From assembly GCA_964017125.1 (NCBI GenBank), contig OZ024902.1, forward strand, positions 101,276,796-101,340,795: a DNA stretch of 64,000 bases, in the 5' to 3' direction. The notes beneath the pieces are model-generated. The model was not told the origin of the DNA. It was given only the letters and a program-made list of their open reading frames with translations, and searched no databases. Source of the stretch: Flabesymbios commensalis. Taxonomy: Eukaryota; Annelida; Polychaeta; Terebellida; Flabelligeridae. The position numbers and the translations under genes are program-made. Positions 25,163 through 37,259 of this stretch are shown piece after piece. How positions within the stretch are numbered: the stretch's first letter is position 1; each line of letters opens with the position of its first letter.

Positions 25163-25662
25163 TCGATATTGACCCAGCACTTTGGCCTGCATTATAACAT
25201 TAGCATATATGCAATTAAACGATTTTGCGAAATATCATGGAAACCGCTCAGGATAGCCAGACCATAACTATAAAATAAAATGTGAGGTTTCAGGAAAAGA
25301 TGCACCATGAAAAATTTCGACTTGATCAAATTCAATATGGCCGCCTATCGGCCATTATTCACTTTCACATGCCCAATATTTAGTAAGCTGTGCTAGATGG
25401 CTGGAACATTACTTTCAAATAAAATATGAGCTTTCAGAAGAGGATGTACCCTAAAAAATGATGACTTGATCAAATTTAAAATGGTCGCATATCAGCCATT
25501 TTTACATTATTGGAACTCGTTCCAATGGTTCAATATGGTTTCCGAAACGTTTTCTGAGAGCTGTTTTTTCGTGTCCGTATTCTGTGTGTCCTAAGTGATT
25601 AACACTGACATCTTCTCAAAAACGACAACACCCATAGATCCAGTTTTCTGTCATAACATAGC

Positions 25663-26004
25663 CTATAGTAGGCCCACCAAACGTTGTTTCTGAATAAGCA
25701 TAAATTCCTGTATTTGCTGGGTTATTAGGATTTCCGTTGTCAATTTTACGACAGTTAGCGTCTCCAGTTTTTGAGCTGCGTGTTGAGCCATTGGTTTATA
25801 CCCTGTAGATAGCCCATAGATTTCAGTGAGAACAATGCCTACCTTGGGATCAAACAAGGACAATATAATCTTGAGAAATTGCCACAGTGAGAGTTTGAAA
25901 CTGGGGAAAGCTAGTAGATGTCCTACTTTCCATGTGATAACGGCAACCATATGATAACGCATAGCCTCATTGTACAAGAGTTCACTTACAACCGCCGTGT
26001 AAAG
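25663..26004 (-). CDS. Unrecognised ORF fragment, ~113 residues
   Basis: An open minus-strand frame reads LYTAVVSELLYNEAMRYHMV, then a hydrophobic/basic middle (GHLLAFPSFKLSLWQFLKI) and ends ...LIQKQRLVGLL. The composition looks more protein-like than the surrounding shadows. I recognise no family and see no clear splice sites. It could be a decayed coding part of a mobile element or an isolated host exon. The region is otherwise retroposon-derived. Confidence 0.25.
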   Translation of the reverse strand, partial: LYTAVVSELLYNEAMRYHMVAVITWKVGHLLAFPSFKLSLWQFLKIILSLFDPKVGIVLTEIYGLSTGYKPMAQHAAQKLETLTVVKLTTEILITQQIQEFMLIQKQRLVGLL

Positions 26005-26039
26005 TCAAAACGCTTTAGGTCTATCTGCTCACTTTATAA

Positions 26040-26740
26040 ATAAGCACATACTGTCTTTGCAGAGCAGATAACGTACTGGGGGGGGACGGGTGTCACCTCC
26101 ACGTGGTCCCCCCTGGGCAACTTATTAGAAGGCCAAGCACACCCAAACCTTTCATTGAACCAGGTTTTTCTATTTTTTTGACGTGAAGTTTTTTTGTGTT
26201 TTGTGTTTGCTTTCCGGTGGTTAAGGGTTTTTCACTGAGGTTGTTTTGTATATTTTCGAATAGTTTTCAGTTCAAATTCTTTATATATTCTTTATATATT
26301 CATATTTATATATTTTATATATTTTTTCATTGTACTCATTGTACTCATTGTAGATCTACTCATAATTCCTCTACGATTTTTTTTTTGTGTTTGCAGTGGT
26401 TTCTCTTTGGCATCCTGGTGTTGGACGGGATGTTCGAAAGAAACCATTGCCATATAATTATTTTTTCACTTCATTGTTTTAATGGTTTCTCTGTGGCATC
26501 CTGGCGGATAATGCAGCATGTCATAGAGAGGCCATTGCCGTACAATTAGCCTGTGGTGACTTACGGTGTCCTCACGGTTCGTGATCGCTCTGTGATGTCC
26601 TCCAATATCACAGACCTTATTACCAACTGTGGGGGCCCTGTAAGTCTTTAATTTTTGAGAATTTTTTGTGGTTTCATGATTTCTCTGGCCATACTGGCCG
26701 AAAAGTGAAGTAAAGAAGACATTTACTTACTTACTTAATG
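26040..26740 (+). mobile_element. Retroposon 3' end with (TTAC)n tail
   Basis: Imperfect internal duplication of GGTTTCTCTGTGGCATCCTG blocks (near 26400, 26485), then GGCCATACTGGCCGAAAAGT and TTACTTACTTACTTA. The simple tetranucleotide tail argues for target-primed retroposition. Confidence 0.5.
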
Positions 26741-27179
26741 GTTTCTCTGTTCATTGTTTATGTCATTCATATTTATGTCTAAATGGGTTTACTTTTTTTG
26801 ATTATAGTATATAGTATTATAGTATATATTATATATTTGTTTTGACAATGACACTGTTTTGACTTAGACTTGTAGTTTTTACACAATCACGCCAATTTCA
26901 TGGAGATTTAGTGACTTGAAAAGTCGTTCATTTTATAATCACTTCATATTTTACATTATTTATACTGATATATTTATACCCATTAAACTGTGTTGTAGTG
27001 CAGGCGCTTCAACATGTCATCAGACTCGTTACATATAGGTGCCAGGAGCATCGTCATCTTATCATATCTAACACTTTAAACTGAATATTTTAGTACGAAC
27101 ATGCTTTTATTAGCTTTGTCTTTCCTTTACTACTTTAACTATACAATATGGGATATTGTAATACCTGGAATTTTCACTT

Positions 27180-27235
27180 AAATGGCCATACTGGCCGAAA
27201 AGTCAAGTAAAGCAAATATTTTACTTACTTACTAG
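27180..27235 (+). mobile_element. Retroposon tail fragment
   Basis: ATGGCCATACTGGCCGAAAA, then GTAAAGCAAATATTTTACTTACTTACT: the same 3' terminus as at 26690-26740, truncated to the tail. Confidence 0.5.
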
Positions 27236-28058
27236 ATAACGTACTACAACCCGATGTGGGGGGATGCTGAACCTCAGGCATATAGGCCTACACCACAGAT
27301 CTGTATACAGGTAAAAGTCATGCCTCCTGTCACCTAGCCACATCTGGTTGTAGGCCTACCCACCTGCGATTATATAATAGGCTACACTGTGACATAACTA
27401 AGCTACTGACTGTGGATTAAATCTATTTTATTTCGAAATATCTAAGGATTAAATGGACATATTTGTCATTTTCAGCTAAAACTATCCCAGATTGATAGGC
27501 CTACATTATATATTCCCCTAGCCCGAAAATTTACGAAATGACGATTTATTTCCCAGCAAACATAAAACAATCACTGTTTGTTGCTATATGGTAATTATTT
27601 TTTTGTTTATTCTGAGTGATGGCGATGATCCAATGCTGTCTCAATGTTGTAGGCCTACTATTGGGTCTATATATTGTCCCGTGGTCGCTGTGTGGTGAAT
27701 AAATCCAGGTATTGTATATTATGTGAGTGACTAAACTTGCTTATTTGGCTAAAATAAAATGATTGGAATCGTTTGCATCACACTATGGATTTTGAGTCTC
27801 TTATCGGACTGGACTATATGATTATTATGAATGCAAATAAAATCTAAATTTAGATTATTTAGCACCAGACAGAGGCAGGCAAAATATAAAGAATCCCGAT
27901 AAACAATGATAAACAGACCCTCATTATTTGCTCTTTATTCGCTGTGTATTATTTGCTATTTGTTCACCATCTTAAAATGAACTTCTGGAACCTTTTTAAA
28001 GGACACTCAAAAAGATACTCGTGGCCCAGTATTGCCTATGTATGCACACATGTATACA

Positions 28059-28586
28059 TCGTATCTGGCCATAATCTTCGGCGGATTGCCATTGGCGTAC
28101 CCTGGTTCCTCCGCTCAACAGCGGAGCCAATGCAGCACCCGCATCAGTGCTGGCGCTGATGTAGGCTGTGGTAGCCCTAAATAACCGGCAATAACGTGTT
28201 TGACATTAGGTCTCTCACGTGGGATGAATGGAGTTACCCAGAGGGAATAATCCTTTCTATTGTTACTCTGGGGACTATCCGACCCGAGGATAGCGGATCT
28301 GCGCGAAATGCCACGGTGTTTCATCATTAAATTGTACAGCGAAACCCAAGTCTCCGGCCATCTGGGCATGTCTGGGGGTAGATCCCCTAGACATGCCCAG
28401 AACTCCTTATCGAGGGAGCGAAGGAAAACCCACCATGCCCTATCACCCCCACCCTCACATCATCATCTGTACATCATTTCATCTCATCAATTGACTACAA
28501 CGTTTTTATCGTATTACAATGTCACTTAAAAGACCATTTGTGCCGAAAAGTGACTTAAAGCAATGATTTGCTACTACTACTACTAC
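28059..28586. mobile_element. Retroposon-like repeat R, copy 2
   Basis: Matches 24703-25162 through most of its length. It carries an extra palindromic insert near 28362-28402 (GGGCATGTCTGGGGGTAGAT and its near inverse) and ends in (CTA)n. Confidence 0.5.
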
Positions 28587-28983
28587 ATTTTTTGAGAGAC
28601 ATCAGTGCTTTAAATTGACATTTTATGCCGAGAAGCCGCAAGCGTAATGTGAAGTTTCTGGGAGGGGTATGCCCTGAAAATCAGGCCCACTGTTTTATCG
28701 TTTGCCAGGCTATACCGGCGCCAATGCGAACGCAAAGGTTTTAATGATGGAGTAGTCAGTTTGATGTTTTAATGTGTTTCATGAGCGATTGTGCATCTAA
28801 TACTGTGACTTACGCGCGACTATGAACATCTCGTCCTCTTGGAGTTCGGAGGTGCAGATTGCCACTTTAAAAAGTGGCAATTGGAATCGCCACTAATCGA
28901 AGCAAGTACACCGAAATCTTAAAATGATGTAACATCAGAGATATTATAATAACGAGATATGCCACCGAGTGCTACTTCCGTTA

Positions 28984-29172
28984 CCGCAATGGGTGGGAGC
29001 GCCACCTGGCCGCCTAGGAGTAATATTACTGTGAAGCACCTGTCAAGTCGACGCTAACAATGACTGTAAACAACACAACCACATCGAGTTTTGTGTGCGC
29101 GCTGGTTGATCCAACAATACGGAAAATGTTCCAGATTTGAGTTCATTTATCTTTTGTAGTTTCGTAGAAAGG
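28984..29172 (+). promoter_or_regulatory. Possible promoter and non-coding first exon inside the 5.4 kb element
   Basis: A GC-richer patch in AT-rich DNA ends at CGTAGAAAG|GTAAGTGATA, a strong donor-like sequence at 29173. It could be a 5' leader exon for the candidate exons at 31205 and 31712. No TATA box or clear initiator is visible. Inference only. Confidence 0.25.
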
Positions 29173-30427
29173 TAAGTGATACATAATTATTGTATTTTAT
29201 CAAAATAATACACAGAAAACGATTTAAACATCCACCCTACCGATGCCATCAATGTGGGCGATAATGTACAGAAATGGCGATCGGTATTTTGGCCTGTGTG
29301 AATAAAATACATTTTTTTTGAGAAAAAGTAAAGTTTATTAAAATAAAATCCACCAAATTATATTTGTAGGTTATGTCTGTACATATTTGTTGGTAGAATA
29401 TATGTAGTCTACATCGTCACGATTAATTTAAGCGACATAACTGATGAGTGACGTGGTCGCCTGTCAGTGACAGTGTCACAGTATCAGTGTACTGTTAGCC
29501 TACTGTTAGCCTACCAGTAACCAGTGGTTACTGTGTGTGTCAGATGGTCACTTACGGTACCTACTCCATGGCACTGCTGATTCAGTGAAGCGTGCAGTGC
29601 CAGACAGGCCCCTCGTCTAGCTCAGTGAGTAGCAAAGCAAGACGTTGGCCGGACCACTTTTCAGTAAAAAAACTCATTTCTTCAAAATTTTCCAGGGGGA
29701 GCATGCCCTCTGACCCCCTAGAACAGGCCTGTATCACAGCCGGACCACTTCAACTTTGCTTCCGTTACTTAATTACTAGTCTAGGCCTAGAAGTCATTAG
29801 TCTACCATTGATAATAGGTCTCGAAATTGGCCAGTTCAGTTGTCTGTGAACATTGTCTGTTAAATAGGCTAGTGATTCTAGTCTAGGCCTAGCCTACTTC
29901 CCATTCACTGATTCATGCCCAGGATCATCGGACTTTTGAAAAGGGTGTTTTTGGGCACATATTATTTCACGTAAACATACCGGGGTACCGTACTTACATT
30001 GTGAAAAGTCCGAGGATGGTTCATAACTTAGAAATTATAAAATTTATAATGACAAAAAGTAGGCTATATTTCCAGCGAAAGTTAAGGGTGGTTCAATTGA
30101 AAATCCCCCACCCCTCCCCGGTGACAATCCTGAAATTCACAATAATATCGTGGGCGAAAGGCTTGGAAGATTTTCTGAAAAGATATTCTGGCTTTCGATT
30201 TGACCAAAAAAATTGACCTCATCCTATCATGCAATTTAAATAGCAAATATAATTTATAAATATCATACGCCTAGTCTATTATTTTGACTTGATTTGGATG
30301 AGGTACCTATATCCCTAACCCCAAAATGACATAAATTGAAGGTTTATGGTGTGACTGTGTTGGTCATAAAGTTGGAAAATTTAGAGACTAGACTATGATT
30401 ACAAGATAGGGCCTGCAAAGTGAAAAC

Positions 30428-30912
30428 GACACAATCAGGCTAAAATCTTTAAAAAAAAAAACAGTATTTTAATTTACGCATTTTAATATGGCTATATAAA
30501 GTGGACATGTCCATAGACTAGAATTGTGTAAGTTTTTTAATTTGTGTGTGGTCTAGCGCATTTACCAGTTAAGCGAGATATTAAGACAAAATTCCTGATT
30601 TCTTATTTCAGACATGCAAAAAACACACACAATTTTTTTTTAAATAGTTCTAGTCTTTGGTATGTAGGCCTAAACAGGGTAAACATGGTAAAGCAAGATA
30701 TAAAGACAAAACTCCAGATTTCCTATTTCGGATGTGCATGTCCAAAATACGAAATACACAAATTTTGTCTTTAGATCTGCTCAACTGGTAAATGCGCAAC
30801 ACAAAAATTTTAACAAAAAGTTAGGCATTTCTAGTCTATGGACATGTTTACATCATATGTTCATATCAGGAAGCCAAAATAAAAATACTGATTTTTAATG
30901 ATCATCTGATCT
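30428..30912. repeat. Long-hairpin MITE
   Basis: The two arms (about 30428-30640 and 30665-30912) are inverted copies: GACATGTCCATAGACTAGAA, GCGCATTTACCAGTT and CAGATTTCCTATTTC-type words occur in both orientations. A related copy lies at 61318-61548. No coding potential; transcripts would fold into a long hairpin. Confidence 0.65.
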
Positions 30913-31204
30913 ACCCAATAATTAGGATATCTATTATGTGAGGTAGGCTAGTTCCGGGCATTGGCTCGTAAAATTGAAATAATAATAATAAGTCTTGTCG
31001 GACATTCAATAATAATGCAATGCAATAATTAGAAAAGTTAAGATTTACCTTCGCTATTATTTTAATGGAAATTAGAGAAATGTAACATGTAGGGCCTACT
31101 TGACATTCTAGATAGAAATATTTGACAACCCCCCCCCCCCCTCCCAGTTTGGGAGATGCCTACTTTTCATAGATAATATTATTTTTCTTTCATTTCATTT
31201 GAAG

Positions 31205-31366
31205 CTGGATATTGTGTTAGCAATTCCAGCTTCAAATGAATTGAAAATACTCACAAACAATTCAGCAGCACCAGGGTTAAATCTGGTGCCACTTTTGGCT
31301 GAGAAAATAAATTGGCACAACCTGTTTGTGCGTGACAATTGTCCATTTATCATTTTTCATGAAAAG
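31205..31366 (+). CDS. Candidate coding exon within the 5.4 kb element
   Basis: 54 open codons between a pyrimidine-rich acceptor (TTTCATTTCATTTGAAG) and donor GTAATC. It reads LDIVLAIPASNELKILTNNS, then APGLNLVPLLAEKINWHNLF and VRDNCPFIIFHEK. Phase 0 at its end, which fits the exon at 31712. No initiator Met in the exon, so a 5' exon would be needed. Family not recognised. The start overlaps a 15-bp inverted repeat (31193-31242), which may mean a repeat contributed the splice site. Confidence 0.35.
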
Positions 31367-31711
31367 GTAATCATGACAATGCTTGAAGTAAAATATAAAA
31401 TATTGTACGACATGATTGCTACTTAAATGGCTTTGTATAATTTGGAGGAATAAAAGTGCACAAATATCACCCAATAAATTATTTATGCATTTGTTAACGC
31501 TGACTTTAAATTCTTGGAAAACAAATCTGGTTTCAAATGGTGTGTGTAAAAATAAACTTAGCCCTTCATAATTCCCCCAGGAAATAAAATGGTCATTCCC
31601 TTATGATTATATACATGTATGTACTATTACACTGTCATAAATATTTTTTTATTACTGTATGTACATAAAAAAAATTGTATTGGTTTTGTATTTATATCAA
31701 TTTCTTTGTAG

Positions 31712-31777
31712 GAAGAAAAGAAATTGTGGACATCTGTGCATCCATCAGTGCAATGCATATGGTTTCCAGGAAGATGA
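31712..31777 (+). CDS. Candidate terminal exon within the 5.4 kb element
   Basis: The acceptor TTTCTTTGTAG is followed by 21 codons EEKKLWTSVHPSVQCIWFPG R and TGA, phase 0 with the exon ending at 31366. Very short; support comes only from the splice site, the phase and reasonable composition. Confidence 0.28.
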   Translation, partial: EEKKLWTSVHPSVQCIWFPGR

Positions 31778-32329
31778 TGACAAATTTCTCCCACAAGCTC
31801 ATTGATAAGGATCATTTTGAGGAATGACCTAGTGGCCTCCCATAGGAGGTTGGCTGCTCATAAAAGTGGCTGCTCATAGCATGCTCTACTGTATATAATG
31901 ACTTATATAACCCATGAAGGACTGTGGTATCACAAATGCATCATCTACCTGAAATTATATAATCCACTTCAATTTGGATAACCTGACATATTATATCAAG
32001 AATATACAACCACATTCTTGATTATATTTAATAATTATACATAAGACACTTTATATTTGCTTAAACAAGTTAAAGGTATTTGGTGAAATGAGATATTTCT
32101 TGCTGACTTTAGAATGTCAGTTGTGTTGCTTGTCAATTTTCATGTTGAGATTGTCAAGGTTGAATTAGATTTAAAGAAAATATTTGATAACATAAAATAG
32201 TGCTACAATAAAATGTTTCATGGCACAAATTGATAGTCTATTTTACTCAAGTGAATCTTGAGTGCCCATTGTCAATAAAAAGTTTAAAATTTAGACTTTT
32301 TCTCATTTTTATAGTAGTTATGGTGTATT

Positions 32330-32432
32330 TTATGCCTCCGCCAGCCTGCGGCCGGAGGCATCCTGCGGCCAGAGGCATTATGTAGTCATGTTGTCCGTCT
32401 GTCTGTCCGGCTGACTGTCTGTCTGTCCGTCC
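32330..32432. repeat. Dispersed repeat: GCCTCCGCC / GCGGCCGGAGGC head and (TGTC)n
   Basis: A palindromic GC head with GCCGGAGGCATCCTGCGGCC is followed by GTCCGTCTGTCTGTCCGGCT, an imperfect (TSTC)n tract. Confidence 0.45.
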
Positions 32433-33112
32433 GGATTATTTTTTTTGAATGGGATGGTAAGACAGGAAGGGGGGATGATCCATGTCAATTAAAAAAATTC
32501 AGGCAGGGTGGGCACATGGAGGGTTTTAACAAATATTTATTTTAAGTGTCTTTTTTTCATTTATTGCAGTAGCCTCTGTGGATTACATTTATTTACGGGC
32601 GGGGAGGGTCAGACTGAGGGGTTGGGGGGTCAAGTCCAATTTCATTTTCTTGCCATGGGGGGCTGCAGGAGTGGGGGGTTCAAAACAAATTTGAACAAAA
32701 AATAGGGGGGGTCAAGGCAATTTTTTTTTTTTTTTATAACTTCAGCCCGGATTACTTTTTTTCAAATGTGAGGATAAGGCAGGAAGGGGGGGGGGGGGTA
32801 ATACAGGCCAGTTAAAAAAATTCAGGCAGGGTGGGCACATGGGGGTTTTAACAAATATTTATTTTTAGATTTATTTCCATTTGACGTAGTAGCCTCTGTG
32901 GACGTTTATTTACCGGCGGGGAAGGACAAGGCCAATTTGATTTTTTTGCCAGGGGGGGGGGCTGTGGGTGGTTCAAAACAAATTTGAACAAAAAAGTAGG
33001 GGGTGAAGGCAAATTATTTTTTTTTCTGTAACTTCTGTCTGGATTACTTTTTTATCAAATGAGAGAGTAAGGCAGGAAGGGGGGGGGGGTTGATCCAGGC
33101 CAATTAAATCTT
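32432..33112. repeat. ~300-bp G-rich tandem repeat, 2.2 units
   Basis: Units start at about 32432, 32746 and 33039 with GGATTA-TTTTTT, then TAAGGCAGGAAGGGGGG, TTCAGGCAGGGTGGGCACAT, TTAACAAATATTTATTTT, AGTAGCCTCTGTGGA and TTCAAAACAAATTTGAACAA. Long G-runs near 32468, 32785 and 33080 recur once per unit. Confidence 0.8.
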
Positions 33113-34419
33113 TTTGTTTAGGGATCTTGTGCACTCAAGTTTCAGGTGTTTGGTCGCGATGCGCAAGAGGGATATCAACACTTTTTCATGTGCAGTTATA
33201 TATAGCCCCAGGCCTGAAACAGGCTTCGGAGAGGACGACACGGCTACAGTAGGCCCTATATATCTTCACGTAACTAAATTTGGGAAAAAAGTCAAAATAT
33301 TGAAAAAATAGAAAAACAAATAGCACATGCGCCCCTAATATTTTTTTTTATGGGCACATGCATCCGTAGGGCCTATATATATTGGTTATTTAAATTGAAC
33401 CCTGTGAACCACCTTGTCGGATGTCAGTAGACCCTAATTCATTTTAGAATTATGGACTCATTATAACCTATTAGAAAAAAGATAGACTAGTCTACCTGTA
33501 GATGTGTCAAAATTGGTCTCAAGTTAAATTAGGCCTAGGTCTAGTCTATATCTTAAAGTACTGAAAAATTATGAGCATGAAACACATCAAAAATTTGCAA
33601 AACTAGGTCTATAGGCCACTTAGTCTACATTAAAAAAATATTTGGCAATAGAAGGGGTGCCCAATGCCCATACTTGCCTCGTGGCCCAACTTCCCTCCCT
33701 CTCCCGTAGGGCCTATAGGCCTAAAGTCCCCCGCTACAGTCACGTCAGCTGTTGTCACTGTCACTCCCTGTTGACAATTGACAATTCCATAAAATCGGAA
33801 GATCCAATTACTAGAATTAGCCTCAAATTTAGTGGCAATATTTTTTTATTATAAAGTATTAGACTGTTAGATTATATTATCCATATTATTGATTTTTCCG
33901 ACTGTCACTTGCCCGTTTGCCAGCGTACAACTTCTAGCTGTCTGTCACTGTTACCGCCGGCTCGCTCAAATGTGCTGTCACTCCTCACTCGATCCATCGG
34001 TTGACAAACAATCGGCGGCAATCGGCGAGTCGGTTACTTGTACAGTTTTGCTATTTTACTTCATAAAATACGACGTTATAAGTATAATTTTCAATGTGAA
34101 TTTGTTTATTAAACATTTATTTCAATAAAATGAGGTGATAGTAATGTTGTCATCCATTGTAATGTTTATTTTGGCCTGTTTTCTGAACCGGTACCGACAC
34201 GGCCTCTCTATAACATGTAGTTTTTTTAGGCTGTGTTTGGGAAATGTACTCCTCCAAACCGGCATCTGGCTCGCCCATGTAGGCCTAGTAACACTTCCGG
34301 TTTAGTACTTTCAAGTATACAGCCAATGAGAGTGGCATATCTCGTTATTATAATATCTCTGGTAACATGCTCTAAGCTATTACCATTTAACATATAATTA
34401 AGATATACTGGTGCCTTAC

Positions 34420-35395
34420 GGCGACTAGTATATTTTAAATAATGTCGCACTAAACCTGTATAAATCTTTAACGAGGAACACAGCTGAGCATAGTACTCTG
34501 GTTTGGTCTCCTCGGCATTCCAATGAGCTAACACAGCTTGAAAGTATTCAACGAGGCATAACACGTTTTGTAACTAAGTTTGATGGCCGCGGTTACCAGG
34601 ACAGGTGTATTGACTTGAACTTGCTACCATTATGTTTCAGACGTGAAATTACAGATCTTGTTTTATTTTATAAATAAGGACACTAAAAATTTTATTCAAA
34701 CTTTTGATGTCAATTCTTCCCGAAGATCGTGTGACTGCGGCATACTTTGTCATTTTTTTACAAGAACTGAGACGTTCAAAAAATCATATTTCAATAGAAC
34801 TGTCAGCGAATGGAACTCTCTTCCACTACTGATTTGTGAATCATCCTCACTGATGCATCACTATGTTACTAAATTGCAGCAATCGTTTGATGTTAATAAT
34901 GTGTGTACGTAGACATCTACTTGCAGGTGTCAGCTGTGTGTGAGTAATATGATCAAAAATATGTTCCTGTGATAGTGTGGTGCAATTTTAAGTATTTTTT
35001 ACCACTCTTTTTACATATTAATATTTTAGTCTCAATTATCTAGGATTATTGTACTCATTTTTATTTAAAGGTGGTTATTTAAAAATATTTTCCCACGATA
35101 TTGTTGTGCAATACTATTTATTTGTATAATTATCTAAACTTTTTTGCAACTATTGAACATATTTTATGCTTATTAATTATTACATTTATACTTTTAGCAT
35201 TTTTGCTTATCTTAATGGTTTTAACTTAGTATTATTGTTTTTAACACAAGCCTGTTTAGATTTTTAATTGTATTATAATGCTTGTTTTTTTTTTATTTTG
35301 AGGGTGATGGCCTCGCATAGGTGCTGATCACCTGCCTCTATATGTACATTTTGCTGTATAAATGTACCTAGAGAAAGTCTAATAAATAAATTGGC
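34420..35395 (+). mobile_element. 5'-truncated LINE (CR1/Jockey-like) 3' end
   Basis: From 34450 one frame reads LNLYKSLTRNTAEHSTLVWS, HSNELTQLESIQRGITRFV and NLLPLCFRREITDLVLFYK, the usual C-terminal region of CR1/Jockey-type reverse transcriptases (LE-IQRR-TRF). After a frame shift near 34675 a second frame carries SYFNRTVSEWNSLPLL, the family's ...RTV-WN-LP terminal motif, with a stop at 34910-34912. The 3' end GTACCTAGAGAAAGTCTAAT with repeated ATAAA is typical. RT catalytic motifs are absent. Confidence 0.72.
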
Positions 35396-35591
35396 ACCCC
35401 TTTGATTTTGAGTGGACATACAATTTATCTATTTCTTTTCATTTATGTTTATTTATATTTATGTTTATTTTGTATGTTTGTATATGTATATTATGATTAT
35501 GTATATGGAAATTGCTCACCTTTGACTTATCTCACAAGCAAAAAATGATTACAGGGAAAAAAAGTAATGACAAATGAAAAAAATATGCATA

Positions 35592-37255
35592 TGGGCAAAG
35601 CCCGCCACTTCAAGACTTTTCCACAAGCTAATATCAAAAAATCAACTTCTCACTAGACGTCTTTTTACAACTTTATTTTAAGAAATAAAAAATATTTGTT
35701 CTTGTCCTAAAAAATTGAGATACCAAGTATAAAACATACATTTTAATCATTTTTTTTAGGAACAATTAAAATCATCCAAAAACACACACAGAATACGCTG
35801 CATTTTTTTATAGTTTAAACATTTACCAAAATATCTGAGCTGTATTGAGCATTTTTGTTCAAATACTATGCAAAATAAAAACATGCACAATTAAATATAA
35901 TAATTTAATTTCAATGTTTCTAAGTGTCAATTGTCTTGATACATTGTAGTATACGAGATATAAAGGTTTTTCAAAGTAGTAGTGTATTTTTATTTTAGTT
36001 TTTTGCTGATAAGAACAGTAGTGTGTAGATGTTCAATAAACTTTCAATATTGTTTTAAATAAACCTAGGCAATACAATAAATTGTGCGTGTCATTGTCAC
36101 CAGAATTATTGTATCTACTATTTCACTATACTTCACCAGGCACAAAATCATGATCAGAATTAAAAGTAACGTATTCTGTATGTGTGTGTATAATGGACAT
36201 TATTACACACTGCCACATTGAATAATCCAGGTGTTTTTTTGTTCAAGCACATTTTTGATTATTTCTATAACGATATATACCGAGTTTCTGTCATTTCGTG
36301 CCTGTTAATTAATATTTCCAAAAAAAATGCAAAATATGTTACCAAAATACGTTACATAAGTAACATAATTCATGTTATGATAAAGTAATGATACTAAATG
36401 TCACTATATCCAGTAAATAGTTGTATCATGCAAAATGTGAGTGTTTTGTACTTTTCTTACGAAACAGAAAGCACTATTACAACATTGTTTAGTGAAGAGC
36501 AAAATACGTTACAAAATGTCACGTATTTTGTGTAACGTATTCTGGATTTTTTTTTACTTTTTGCACAATTGTAAAGCTGGGTTCAGTGGCCAGGCTAATT
36601 TTTTACTTGCTGCGTGGAGACATACTTAGTGAGTAACTAAAGGGCCATATCTTCAGAGTCCATGTAACGTATTCTGTTTTCTTAAAAAATAAATAGCGTC
36701 TTCTTGTTCCTATTAATTATTGCAAGAGTAGTACTGTTAGTATCACATAATTTTTTTTATGTCTTTTTATATACATACCTTAGATTACATATTCATCACA
36801 CAGCAAGGAACTTTAGTTGATCTTAGAATTTTTGGCAGATAAAAACAACTAACTAACTCAAATGTAACGTATTCTGTTATTTTGTGGCGACATGAACGAT
36901 AATTCAATTTTGCAAGGGACAATATACTACTTTTGGGAATTATTTTCATAAATACAATTACTACTATATGTTCGTCAAATTCAAACAATTTATCTTCCAA
37001 AAACTGCACCCACTCATGAGCAGTGACCTGTCTAAGACAAAAATTTCAAGCTGGCGACATGCCAAAAATGTCATTTTTATGGTATTACAGTGGTCAAAAG
37101 CAAATTTTTTCTTGTCTAGGCTATGGATAACTATACATTTTCTGAAAGGTCTATGCATGACTTTAATGATAAAACTGGTTAAACATAAGTGGAGGTCACT
37201 ACAAACGAGAACACTACTGGGGTCACATGATTCTTGAAGTCGCGGGCTTTGCCCA
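35592..37255. mobile_element. 1.66 kb TIR element, copy A
   Basis: Starts TGGGCAAAGCCCGCCACTTC and ends with its near inverse (GAAGTCGCGGGCTTTGCCCA), flanked by TA on both sides. About 95% alike, by eye, to 41841-43523. No transposase; the short ORFs differ between copies. The interior is studded with TAACGTATTCTG and its inverse. The superfamily is unclear; a TA duplication fits Tc1/mariner-type insertion. Confidence 0.82.
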
Positions 37256-37259
37256 TATG

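Larger units (their letters stand above)
28936..34361. mobile_element. 5.4 kb DNA transposon-like element with 30-bp TIR
   Basis: The first 30 bases (CAGAGATATTATAATAACGA...GCCAC) recur as a perfect inverse at 34332-34361 (GTGGC...ATATCTCTG). GTAACAT lies directly outside both ends (28929-28935, 34362-34368) as a 7-bp target duplication. The CAGAG...CTCTG ends suggest hAT or a P-like superfamily; hAT normally gives 8 bp, so the superfamily is open. No recognisable transposase. Inside are a GC-rich left end with a splice-donor-like site, two candidate exons (31205-31366, 31712-31777), a long-hairpin MITE, a G-rich tandem repeat and many TAGGCCTA-containing stretches. A perfect TIR and TSD imply a fairly recent insertion. 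Confidence 0.72.

Noticed and set aside
34226-34564. 112-residue minus-strand ORF
   Set aside because: It overlaps the terminal repeat of the 5.4 kb element and the antisense of the LINE coding frame, so it is a shadow.
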